Source: an uncultured Bacilli bacterium | Lineage (GTDB): Bacteria; Bacillota_I; Bacilli_A; RF39; UBA660 | NCBI GenBank assembly: GCA_947628325.1 | Contig: CANQZL010000070.1 | Location: 1 to 7,959 of the forward strand | Reading direction: 5' to 3' | Length of the DNA stretch: 7,959 nucleotides | In this document: positions 1 through 6,428 of the stretch, in pieces | How the letters are laid out: every line of letters begins with the position of its first letter | Numbering within the stretch: position 1 is the stretch's first letter | Program-made: the position numbers and the translations under genes | Notes under the pieces: model-generated | The model's input: the letters and a program-made list of their open reading frames with translations, nothing else | Database searches by the model: none | Told to the model about the DNA's origin: nothing

Positions 1-1200
1 TTAAGTATATATTATTTAATATTAGGTAGTTTAGCTTTTATTAATTACTTTATGTTAATAATTGATAACTTTATTAATAGACCTGTTGAAAGACTAGTCG
101 GTGTATATTTTGAAAATAAAGCTAAAGAAAAACTAGCTAGTATGACTAATATAGAAGTTATTGGAGTTACTGGTAGTTATGGAAAAACAAGTACTAAAAA
201 TATTCTTTATGAAGTATTAAGTGGTAAATACAATGTCTATAAGACTCCAGCAAATTATAATACTCCTTATGGACTTATGATAACTATTAATAATTATTTA
301 GATAAATATAATGATTACTTTATTGCTGAAATGGGAGCATGTAAAGTTGGAGAAATAAAAGAACTTTGTAATTTAGTTCATCCTAAATATGGAATTATTA
401 CTAGAATAGGTCTTGCTCATTTAGAAACATTTGGTTCTGAAGAAAATATTATGAACACAAAATTTGAACTCATTGAGAGTTTGCCTAGTGATGGTATTGG
501 TGTTCTAAATAAAGATGATCCTAAACAAGTAGATTATAAAATTAAAAATGATTGTAAGATTATTTGGATAGGTATAGATAATAAAGATGTTGATTGTTAT
601 GCCAAAGATTTAAATTTAACATATAAAGGAACAAAATTTAATGTTAAATTTAAAGGAGAAAAAGAAGAATATCCTTTTGAGACAAAATTATTAGGACGAA
701 ATAATATTTATAATATTTTAGCTAGTATTGCTTTAGGTAAAGAACTTGGTATGAAAATAAGTGATTTACAAAAAGCAGTTAGAGGAGTTAAACCTATTGA
801 ACATCGCCTATCTATGTTAAAATATTATGATATTAATATTATAGATGATTCTTATAACTCAAATCCAATGGGTTGTAAAATGGCTTTAGAAGTATTAAAA
901 ATGATGCCTGGTAAACATTTAATTGTTACTCCAGGTATGATAGAAGTTGGCGAAAAAGAAGACGAAGTAAATAGAGAATTTGGTCATCAAATAGCTTCTA
1001 GTACTGATGAAGTTATCTTAATTGGTGAAGAAAAAACCAAACCTATTTATGAAGGTTTATTAGATATGAATTATCCTAAAGATAAAATACATATTTTAAA
1101 TGATGTTAAAGAAGCATTCCCTTTAATGCTTAAATTAAAAGGTCAAGATACTTATGTATTATTGGAAAATGATTTACCAGATACATTTAATGAGAAATAA
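1..1200 (+). CDS. murF: UDP-MurNAc-tripeptide--D-Ala-D-Ala ligase, membrane-anchored MurF type (5' partial)
   Basis: Cytoplasmic-side Mur ligase that joins D-Ala-D-Ala to UDP-MurNAc-tripeptide using ATP. The frame is open to the first base of the window, so the ATG at 52 is probably internal and the true start lies upstream. Numbered from that ATG, the protein shows the P-loop GVTGSYGKTS (38-47), TPANYNTPYG (65-74), EMGA (93-96), IGLAHLETFGS (119-129), TKFEL with the lysine position that is carbamylated in Mur ligases (K137), NKDD (153-156), LLGRNN (213-218) and DDSYNSNP (265-272), the MurF signature. In place of the usual soluble MurF N-terminal domain, the residues before the P-loop are a hydrophobic stretch (about bases 1-75) followed by a basic linker. 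This matches a membrane-associated MurF-like group I recall from Firmicutes. ddl follows after 13 bases with its own Shine-Dalgarno, implying co-transcription. The family call is firm; how much of the N-terminus is missing cannot be told. Confidence 0.9.
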   Translation, partial: LSIYYLILGSLAFINYFMLIIDNFINRPVERLVGVYFENKAKEKLASMTNIEVIGVTGSYGKTSTKNILYEVLSGKYNVYKTPANYNTPYGLMITINNYLDKYNDYFIAEMGACKVGEIKELCNLVHPKYGIITRIGLAHLETFGSEENIMNTKFELIESLPSDGIGVLNKDDPKQVDYKIKNDCKIIWIGIDNKDVDCYAKDLNLTYKGTKFNVKFKGEKEEYPFETKLLGRNNIYNILASIALGKELGMKISDLQKAVRGVKPIEHRLSMLKYYDINIIDDSYNSNPMGCKMALEVLKMMPGKHLIVTPGMIEVGEKEDEVNREFGHQIASSTDEVILIGEEKTKPIYEGLLDMNYPKDKIHILNDVKEAFPLMLKLKGQDTYVLLENDLPDTFNEK

Positions 1201-1213
1201 GGAGTGATATTAA

Positions 1214-2413
1214 ATGATAAGAGTAGGAGTAATTTTTGGAGGAGAATCAGTTGAACATGAAGTAAGTATTATTACAGCTGTTCAAGCTATGAACTATATT
1301 AATACTGATAAATATGTCATAGTACCTATATATATTTCTAAAGATCGTAATTGGTATACAGGAGAAAATCTAAGAGATATGTCTACTTATAAAGATATGA
1401 CTGAAATAAGTAATTTAGCTAAAGAAGTAACTTTAACTAAATGTGATGACAAATTTGTCTTACAGAAAAAAAGAGGCTTATTTAAAGGAATTGTTGATAC
1501 TATTGACGTAGCTTTTCCAATTGTTCATGGTAAAGGAGTTGAAGATGGTTCTTTAGCTGGCTACTTAGATAGTTTAGGAATACCTTATGTTGGTCCTAAA
1601 GTCTTAGGAGCTAGTGTTGGTCAAGATAAAGTAGTTCAAAAACAAATCTTGGCAGCTTCTAATATTCCTGTAGTTGATTATGTATGGTTCTATGATTATG
1701 AATATAAAGAAGATGAAGAAAAAATTATCAATAATATTGAAAAGCTTGACTATCCTGTAATTATAAAACCAGCTAGATTAGGTAGTAGTGTAGGAATTGC
1801 CGTTGCTAATAATCAAAAAGAACTAGAAAAAGCCCTAGACGAAGCCCTTAAATATGATAGTAAAATAATTGTTGAAAAAGTTGTTCAAAATTTAAAAGAA
1901 GTTGATTGTGCTATAGTAGGCAATTACGAAAATCAAGAATGTTCTTTAATTGGTGAAATGCTAACTGATAATGCCTTTTTAACTTTTGAAGATAAATATC
2001 TTGGTAATGGTAAAGGTAGTAAAAAAACACCAGCTAAAAATAATGTTGGAGGTAAAATAAATACTGCTGGTTTTAAAATACCTGCAGAACTACCTAAAGA
2101 TATTGAAGAACAAATATATAAATATTCTAAAGAAGCATTTAGAGCTTTAAATTTAAGTGGTGTTACTAGATTTGATTTTCTCGTAGACGAAAAGAATAAA
2201 AAAGTTTATGTTAATGAACCAAATACTATTCCTGGTTGCTTAGCTTTCTTCTTCTTTACCCCTAAGGGTAAGAAATATCCTGAATTACTTGATGAATTAA
2301 TTAAATCAGCTATTAAAGAATATAAAAATGATAAGAAAAAAGTAACTAGTTTTGAGTCAAATGTCTTAAGTACATTCGATGGTACAAAAGGAGCTAAAGC
2401 TAAAATGCAATAA
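1214..2413 (+). CDS. ddl: D-alanine--D-alanine ligase
   Basis: ATP-grasp ligase that makes D-Ala-D-Ala, the substrate used by the MurF encoded just upstream. The start is set by AGGAG at 1200-1204, nine bases before the ATG. Visible motifs: GGESVEHEVS (9-18), VHGKGVEDGSLAGYLDSLGI (104-123), IPYVG (123-127), the ATP-grasp strand IIKPARLGSSVGI (183-195), and RFDF plus NEPNTIPG (319-322 and 334-341) carrying the metal-binding Asp321, Glu335 and Asn337. The omega-loop has EDKY (259-262); Tyr at this place is typical of D-Ala-D-Ala rather than D-Ala-D-Lac ligases. At 399 residues it is longer than common Ddl proteins (about 300-370). The segment after NTIPG reads CLAFFFF, resembling the SLAFYLW-type Ddl subgroup, and a Lys/Gly-rich tail (372-399) extends past the catalytic fold. 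The stop codon is built into the following terminator stem. Confidence 0.94.
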   Translation: MIRVGVIFGGESVEHEVSIITAVQAMNYINTDKYVIVPIYISKDRNWYTGENLRDMSTYKDMTEISNLAKEVTLTKCDDKFVLQKKRGLFKGIVDTIDVAFPIVHGKGVEDGSLAGYLDSLGIPYVGPKVLGASVGQDKVVQKQILAASNIPVVDYVWFYDYEYKEDEEKIINNIEKLDYPVIIKPARLGSSVGIAVANNQKELEKALDEALKYDSKIIVEKVVQNLKEVDCAIVGNYENQECSLIGEMLTDNAFLTFEDKYLGNGKGSKKTPAKNNVGGKINTAGFKIPAELPKDIEEQIYKYSKEAFRALNLSGVTRFDFLVDEKNKKVYVNEPNTIPGCLAFFFFTPKGKKYPELLDELIKSAIKEYKNDKKKVTSFESNVLSTFDGTKGAKAKMQ

Positions 2414-2435
2414 GAAGCCAACGCTTCTTTTTTTT
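2412..2435 (+). terminator. Intrinsic terminator after ddl
   Basis: A perfect 7-bp stem, AAGAAGC (2412-2418) and GCTTCTT (2423-2429), closes a CAAC tetraloop and runs into eight T residues (2428-2435). The stem begins inside the ddl TAA stop codon. It separates the murF-ddl transcript from the mraZ operon. The stem is short with three G-C pairs, so some read-through is possible. Confidence 0.8.
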
Positions 2436-2443
2436 ATCCTTTT

Positions 2444-2457
2444 AATTTACGTAAATT
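2444..2457. repeat. 14-bp perfect palindrome upstream of the mraZ promoter
   Basis: AATTTACGTAAATT is its own reverse complement. Its left arm AATTTAC recurs at 2454-2460, so the sequence is both an inverted repeat and a 10-base-spaced direct repeat. It lies between the ddl terminator and the mraZ promoter, about 35 bases before the -35 box. It could be an operator for a dimeric regulator; no regulator can be named from the sequence, and short AT-rich palindromes also arise by chance. Confidence 0.4.
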
Positions 2458-2491
2458 TACAACCATTGACTTTTAAGAAATAAAAAAAATA

Positions 2492-2520
2492 TTTACAAAG
2501 TGGGTAATATAAAGTATTAT
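2492..2520 (+). promoter_or_regulatory. Sigma-A-type promoter of the mraZ-rsmH-ftsL-ftsI operon
   Basis: TTTACA (2492-2497, five of six matches to TTGACA) and TATTAT (2515-2520, five of six to TATAAT) are separated by exactly 17 bases. An A-rich stretch (2475-2491, with eight consecutive A at 2482-2489) sits immediately upstream, like an UP element. Transcription would start near 2526-2528, giving a leader of about 40 bases that holds the MraZ repeats. An AAAGTGG copy (2497-2503) falls between the -35 and -10 boxes. Confidence 0.7.
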
Positions 2521-2528
2521 TATTGTAG

Positions 2529-2558
2529 ACAGTGGTACATTGTGGAGGAAAGTGGGGG
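2529..2558 (+). promoter_or_regulatory. MraZ box: three 10-bp-spaced repeats overlapping the mraZ ribosome binding site
   Basis: ACAGTGG (2529-2535), ATTGTGG (2539-2545) and AAAGTGG (2549-2555) repeat at a strict 10-base period with three-base linkers. MraZ is known to bind such arrays in its own promoter (TGGGN with 5-base spacers in E. coli; AAAGTG-type repeats in mollicutes). The last repeat continues into GGGGGAT (2554-2560), which is also the best-placed Shine-Dalgarno for the ATG at 2566, while GGAGG at 2544-2548 is rather far away. An extra AAAGTGG at 2497-2503 lies 32 bases before the first repeat, off the 10-base grid. The inferred role is autoregulation of the operon by MraZ. Confidence 0.8.
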
Positions 2559-2565
2559 ATTTAAA

Positions 2566-3012
2566 ATGTTCATGGGCGAATATCATCATAACATTGATGA
2601 TAAAGGACGACTTATAATTCCTGCCAAATTTCGTTCTGAGTTAGGAGAAACATTCATTGTTACTCGTGGCTTAGAAAAATGTCTATATGTATATTCTGAA
2701 ACAGAATGGAATCGTATAGTTGCCAAATTAAAAACTCTACCTTTTACCAAAAAAGACGTCCGAACATTCGTTAGATCTTTCTTTTCTGGTGCCACTGAAT
2801 GTGAATTTGATCGCCAAGGTCGAATTAACATTACCTCCCCATTGGTTAGTTACGCCGATATTACAAAAGAATGTGTAGTAATCGGCGCTAACGACCGTAT
2901 TGAAATATGGTCAGAAAATAACTGGAATAACTTCTTCTTAGAAAATCAAGATAAGATAGAAGATATTGCTGAAAACTTATTTAGTGGGAGTGTTTTCGAT
3001 GAAACATTATAG
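2566..3012 (+). CDS. mraZ: MraZ, transcriptional regulator of the division and cell wall cluster
   Basis: A 148-residue DNA-binding protein (family usually about 143) with two SpoVT/AbrB-like half-domains. The first has the DxKGR...P..R signature [14 protein letters not shown] (10-23), the second [11 protein letters not shown] (79-89). TKKDVR (61-66) and FFSGATE (72-78) are family hallmarks. The start at 2566 gives the classic MFMGEY opening; a GTG at 2500 in the same frame would add 22 residues encoded by the promoter and operator, and is rejected. Eight of nine Arg codons are CGN, unlike the AGA-rich neighbours. MraZ binds the repeat array just upstream of its own gene, so this operon is probably autoregulated. 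The 3' end overlaps rsmH by 14 bases. Confidence 0.96.
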   Translation: MFMGEYHHNIDDKGRLIIPAKFRSELGETFIVTRGLEKCLYVYSETEWNRIVAKLKTLPFTKKDVRTFVRSFFSGATECEFDRQGRINITSPLVSYADITKECVVIGANDRIEIWSENNWNNFFLENQDKIEDIAENLFSGSVFDETL

Positions 3013-3922
3013 TGTTTTACTAAATGAAGCAGTTTCTGGATTAAATATCAAAGAAGATGGTATTTATGTAGATGCTACTTTAGGATATGGAGGACATAGT
3101 AGTGAAATATTAAAAAAATTAACTACTGGTCACTTATATGCCTTTGATCAAGATGAAGAAGCTATTATAAGTTCTAAAGAAAGACTAAGTAAAATAAGTA
3201 ATAATTTTACAATTATCCATAGTAACTTTGTTAATTTAAAAGAAAAACTTAATGAACTAGGAGTTACTAAAGTAAATGGAATAATCTTTGACTTAGGCTT
3301 ATCTAGTCCTCAAATTGATAATAAAGATCGTGGATTTACTTTTATGATTGATGCTCCATTAGATATGCGTATGGATAAATCAAGTAAATTTAATGCTCAA
3401 GAATTAGTAAATACCTATGATATAGAAGAATTAAGTAATATTTTTTTCACTTATGGTGAAGAAAAAATGGCTAAAGTAATTGCTAAAAAAATTGTTAATG
3501 AAAGAAAAAACAAACCAATCGAAACAACTAAAGAGCTAGTAAAAATTATTGAATCAGCCGTTGGTGCTAAATACTTTAATAAATTTCATCCTGAAAGACA
3601 GATATTTCAAGCTATACGTATTGAAGTTAACAACGAATTAAACGTCTTAAGAAGCGTTTTACCTGATGCAATTAATTTATTAGATATAGAAGGAAGAATG
3701 TCTGTAATAACATTCCATTCCTTAGAAGATAGAATAGTAAAACAACTATTCAAAAAAGAAAGTGAAATAGATGACTTGGTAAAAGGATTACCTAATATAC
3801 CTGATGAATACAAACCAAAAATTAAATTAGTAAATAAAAAACCTATCTTACCAAGTGAAAATGAATTAAAAGAAAACTCACGTAGTAAAAGTGCTAAATT
3901 ACGTATCATCGAAAGGATTTGA
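2999..3922 (+). CDS. rsmH: 16S rRNA (cytosine(1402)-N(4))-methyltransferase RsmH
   Basis: SAM-dependent methyltransferase that modifies N4 of C1402 in 16S rRNA, formerly MraW. From the ATG at 2999 it has 307 residues, normal for the family. Visible features: the SAM-binding loop [10 protein letters not shown] (25-34), [11 protein letters not shown] (97-107), [16 protein letters not shown] (111-126), [18 protein letters not shown] (197-214), [10 protein letters not shown] (239-248) and the C-terminal SRSKSAKLR (294-302). The start is inside the end of mraZ; GGGAG at 2986-2990 lies eight bases before the ATG and the protein then opens with the family-typical [11 protein letters not shown] longer in-frame start at 2966 would add 11 residues with no better ribosome site. 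It ends in TGA, four bases before ftsL, so translation is probably coupled. Confidence 0.97.
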   Translation: MKHYSVLLNEAVSGLNIKEDGIYVDATLGYGGHSSEILKKLTTGHLYAFDQDEEAIISSKERLSKISNNFTIIHSNFVNLKEKLNELGVTKVNGIIFDLGLSSPQIDNKDRGFTFMIDAPLDMRMDKSSKFNAQELVNTYDIEELSNIFFTYGEEKMAKVIAKKIVNERKNKPIETTKELVKIIESAVGAKYFNKFHPERQIFQAIRIEVNNELNVLRSVLPDAINLLDIEGRMSVITFHSLEDRIVKQLFKKESEIDDLVKGLPNIPDEYKPKIKLVNKKPILPSENELKENSRSKSAKLRIIERI

Positions 3923-3926
3923 TATT

Positions 3927-4238
3927 ATGAAGAAAAATATAGTTGTTAGAAAAAATAAAAAAAATAGAATTTTTGGTAAAGAAAAGTCATATTTTATAAT
4001 AATTTTATTAATATTACTTGCAATACCAGTATGTAGTGTTTATACTAAAGCTATACTATCATCTAGTAATATCGCCTTAGAAGAAATAAAAAGTGAAATT
4101 AAAGAACAAGAAAGTATTAATGAAGGCTTAAGAATGGAAATAAGTGAATTAGCTTCTTTAGATAAAATTCAAACTATCGCCGCAGAAAATGGTCTTACTT
4201 ATGAAAATAGTAATATTAAAGTCGTAACAAACGAATAA
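3927..4238 (+). CDS. ftsL: FtsL-like cell division protein
   Basis: A 103-residue single-pass membrane protein. The N-terminus is short and strongly basic (residues 2-20), followed by a hydrophobic segment (about 21-39), then a charged, heptad-like helix (about 46-80) that would form the coiled coil with the DivIC partner, and an IQTIAAENGLTYENSNIKVV segment (81-100) of the FtsL/DivIC type. Sequence identity is weak in this family, so the call rests on topology, size and position between rsmH and ftsI. FtsL, with DivIB and DivIC, positions and activates septal peptidoglycan synthesis. The start at 3927 is preceded by AAAGGA (3912-3917) nine bases upstream; an earlier in-frame ATG at 3891 lies within rsmH and would add 12 residues. 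Confidence 0.85.
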   Translation: MKKNIVVRKNKKNRIFGKEKSYFIIILLILLAIPVCSVYTKAILSSSNIALEEIKSEIKEQESINEGLRMEISELASLDKIQTIAAENGLTYENSNIKVVTNE

Positions 4239-4265
4239 TGTCTAATACACAGGGAGTAATGTAAA

Positions 4266-6368
4266 ATGAGAAGAAAGAACAATACAATAAATGTTAGTAA
4301 AATAATTTTTGTTGTACTTGTTGTTTCTTTTTTTGCTATTGTCATAAAATTATCTTTAGTATCTTTACAAAAAGAAACTGATGGTGTTGATTTAACTGCT
4401 TTTGTGGAAAATAGAAATACTGAGAAAGAAACTTTACGTGCTAAAAGAGGATCTATTTATTCTACTGATGGGGAAATTCTTGCTCAGACAGTTAACTCTT
4501 ATACTGTTGTAGCTTATTTATCACCATCTAGAACAACTGATGAAAAAAGACCTAACCATGTCGTAAATAAAGAAATGACTGCTGCTCAGTTATCTAGTGT
4601 TTTAGGAATGGATAAAGATTATTTACTATTACTTCTTAATAAAAAAGCTTATCAAGTAGAATTGGGTCCCAATGGTCGTGATATATCTTCAATTGTAAAA
4701 AAACAAATAGAAGCTTTAGATTTACCAGGTATAGGATTTATTGAATCTTCTAAAAGATATTATCCTATGGGAACTTTTGCTCCATATATAGTTGGTTTTG
4801 CTAGTAAAAATGATGATGGAACAACAACTGGTAAAATGGGTATAGAAAGTTATTATAATGATAAATTACAAGGTAAAGATGGCTATACTATTTATCAAAA
4901 GGATGCTTATGGTTATTCAATGCCTAATAGTGTAACAATTACTGAACCAGCAAAGGCTGGAGAAGATATTTATTTAACTTTAGATAGCAATATTCAATTA
5001 TATGTTGAAAATGGTGTAAGAGAACTAGCTAATAATAATAACCTAGAATGGATGAATTTATCTATTGCCAATGCTAAAACAGGTGCTATAGTAGCTACTA
5101 GTTCTGATCCAACTTTTAATTTAAATAAACTATATATAGAAGATTATTTAAATCCTTTAACTTCTTATCAATATGAACCAGGTAGTACGATGAAAATATT
5201 TTCCTTTTTAGCTTCAATGGAAAATGGTAAATATGATGGACAGAAAACTTATAAATCAGGTACTGTCGCAGTTGACGATGCTGTAATAAAAGACTTTAAC
5301 GGAGTCGGATGGGGTACTATAACTTTTGATTATGGTTTTGCTAACTCTTCAAATGTTGCAGCTACTTATTTAGCTTTAGATATGGGAAGAGAAGCATTAT
5401 ATAACTATTATACTAGTTTAGGATTTGGTAAAAAAACTGGTATAAGTTTACCTAATGAAGGAGCAGGTAGTATTGATTTTACTTATCGAACAGAACTTGC
5501 AACAGCCGCTTTTGGACAAGGTATTACTACAACGCCAATTCAAACCTTACAAGCTTTAACTATTTTATGTAATCAAGGAATCGAAATAGAACCATATATT
5601 GTTGAAAAGATTGTTGATAGTGAAACAGGAGAAACAACTTATCAGCATAAACGAAAAGAATTAGGACGAAAAGCTTCTCCTGAAAATATTAATAAAATGT
5701 TGTCCTTAATGCATGATGTTGTCTTTGTCGGTAAAACAGATGCTCAATATTTTACTAAGTCTAAAGTTACGATTGCAGGTAAAACCGGAACTGCCCAAAT
5801 AGCTGGTCCTAACGGTAAATATTTAACAGGTAAATATGACTACATTCGTAGTTTTGCCGCTGTATTTCCTTATGAAGATCCTCAATATGTTTTATATTTT
5901 TCTGTTAGTAAATATCAAGGACAATGGAAAGATATTGCAACAATGATAATTAATATTGTTGAAGAAATTGCTAAGTACAAAAATTTTGCCGATTCAGCAG
6001 AAAAAATTGATACATCTAAAATAATTACAATGGATAACTTTATAAATACAGAAACTATAACTTCTGAAGATAAATTAAAGAAATTAAATCTTATTCCCGT
6101 AATACTAGGTAATGGTAAATATATTATTAATCAATATCCTACAAAAGGAAAAACTATTCTAGCTAGTAATAGAGTATTTATAATAACAAATGATTCTCTT
6201 TATAAAATGCCTGATATCACAGGATGGGGCTATAGTGATGTTATTATATTATGTAAATTATTAAATATAGAATATAAAATAACTGGTTATGGTAAAGTAG
6301 TAAGTTATTCCATTCCTAAAGATACTGAAATAACTAAAGATATGAAATTAGAAATAATTTTAGAATAA
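4266..6368 (+). CDS. ftsI: Septal penicillin-binding protein (class B transpeptidase with PASTA domains)
   Basis: Monofunctional DD-transpeptidase that cross-links septal peptidoglycan outside the membrane, the partner of FtsL and an FtsW-type polymerase. Of 700 residues: a basic cytoplasmic end, a membrane anchor (about 12-33), the class B dimerisation domain beginning with LRAKRGSIYSTDG (57-69), then the transpeptidase domain with all three catalytic motifs: STMK (307-310, nucleophile Ser307), SSN (361-363) and KTGTA (506-510). Two PASTA-like repeats follow, a less typical one (about 585-643) and a clear one starting at YKMPDITGW (646-654) and running to the end. This architecture matches PBP2B of Bacillus and PBP2x of streptococci; SpoVD has a similar layout with one PASTA. 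The ATG has AGGGAG (4251-4256) nine bases upstream and is 27 bases after ftsL. It is the last gene of the operon here. Confidence 0.95.
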   Translation: MRRKNNTINVSKIIFVVLVVSFFAIVIKLSLVSLQKETDGVDLTAFVENRNTEKETLRAKRGSIYSTDGEILAQTVNSYTVVAYLSPSRTTDEKRPNHVVNKEMTAAQLSSVLGMDKDYLLLLLNKKAYQVELGPNGRDISSIVKKQIEALDLPGIGFIESSKRYYPMGTFAPYIVGFASKNDDGTTTGKMGIESYYNDKLQGKDGYTIYQKDAYGYSMPNSVTITEPAKAGEDIYLTLDSNIQLYVENGVRELANNNNLEWMNLSIANAKTGAIVATSSDPTFNLNKLYIEDYLNPLTSYQYEPGSTMKIFSFLASMENGKYDGQKTYKSGTVAVDDAVIKDFNGVGWGTITFDYGFANSSNVAATYLALDMGREALYNYYTSLGFGKKTGISLPNEGAGSIDFTYRTELATAAFGQGITTTPIQTLQALTILCNQGIEIEPYIVEKIVDSETGETTYQHKRKELGRKASPENINKMLSLMHDVVFVGKTDAQYFTKSKVTIAGKTGTAQIAGPNGKYLTGKYDYIRSFAAVFPYEDPQYVLYFSVSKYQGQWKDIATMIINIVEEIAKYKNFADSAEKIDTSKIITMDNFINTETITSEDKLKKLNLIPVILGNGKYIINQYPTKGKTILASNRVFIITNDSLYKMPDITGWGYSDVIILCKLLNIEYKITGYGKVVSYSIPKDTEITKDMKLEIILE

Positions 6369-6395
6369 AAATATGTATTGTTACATATTTTTTTT
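6367..6395 (+). terminator. Intrinsic terminator of the mraZ-rsmH-ftsL-ftsI operon
   Basis: A perfect inverted repeat, AAAAATATGTA (6367-6377) and TACATATTTTT (6382-6392), closes a TTGT loop and ends in a run of eight T (6388-6395). It overlaps the ftsI stop codon. The stem has only one G-C pair, so it is thermodynamically weak, but its length and T-run on the plus strand fit a terminator for ftsI. Confidence 0.65.
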
Positions 6396-6397
6396 CT

Positions 6398-6428
6398 AAA
6401 AAAAAATAAAAGGACATAAGTCCTTTTA
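6398..6428 (-). terminator. Intrinsic terminator of the minus-strand ATPase gene
   Basis: A perfect 9-bp inverted repeat, TAAAAGGAC (6407-6415) and GTCCTTTTA (6420-6428), with a four-base loop. Read on the minus strand it is followed by nine T residues (complement of A at 6398-6406). The stem includes the gene's stop codon (6426-6428). With the plus-strand hairpin next to it, this forms a back-to-back terminator pair between convergent genes. Confidence 0.75.

Noticed and set aside
52..54. ATG at 52 as the start of the MurF protein
   Set aside because: The same frame is open to base 1 and encodes a hydrophobic stretch continuous with the following residues; no Shine-Dalgarno precedes the ATG.
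2206..2421. Minus-strand open frame opposite the end of ddl
   Set aside because: Shadow of the ddl coding sequence with no family resemblance and no ribosome site.
2466..2495. Alternative promoter TTGACT with TATTTA
   Set aside because: The -35 is good, but the -10 matches poorly and the spacer is 18; the TTTACA-N17-TATTAT pair is clearly better. A secondary promoter is not excluded.
2500..2565. In-frame GTG start that would extend MraZ by 22 residues
   Set aside because: The added segment is encoded by the -10 box and MraZ repeats, has no homology to MraZ N-termini, and the ATG at 2566 gives the classic MFMGEY start.
2586..2831. Minus-strand open frame opposite mraZ
   Set aside because: Lies wholly antisense to a well-conserved gene and shows no recognisable protein features.
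3607..3909. Minus-strand open frame opposite rsmH
   Set aside because: Antisense shadow of conserved RsmH motifs.
3920..3922. TGA read as Trp (mycoplasma code)
   Set aside because: RsmH ends at its normal family end right at this TGA, ftsL starts four bases later, and Trp residues elsewhere use TGG.
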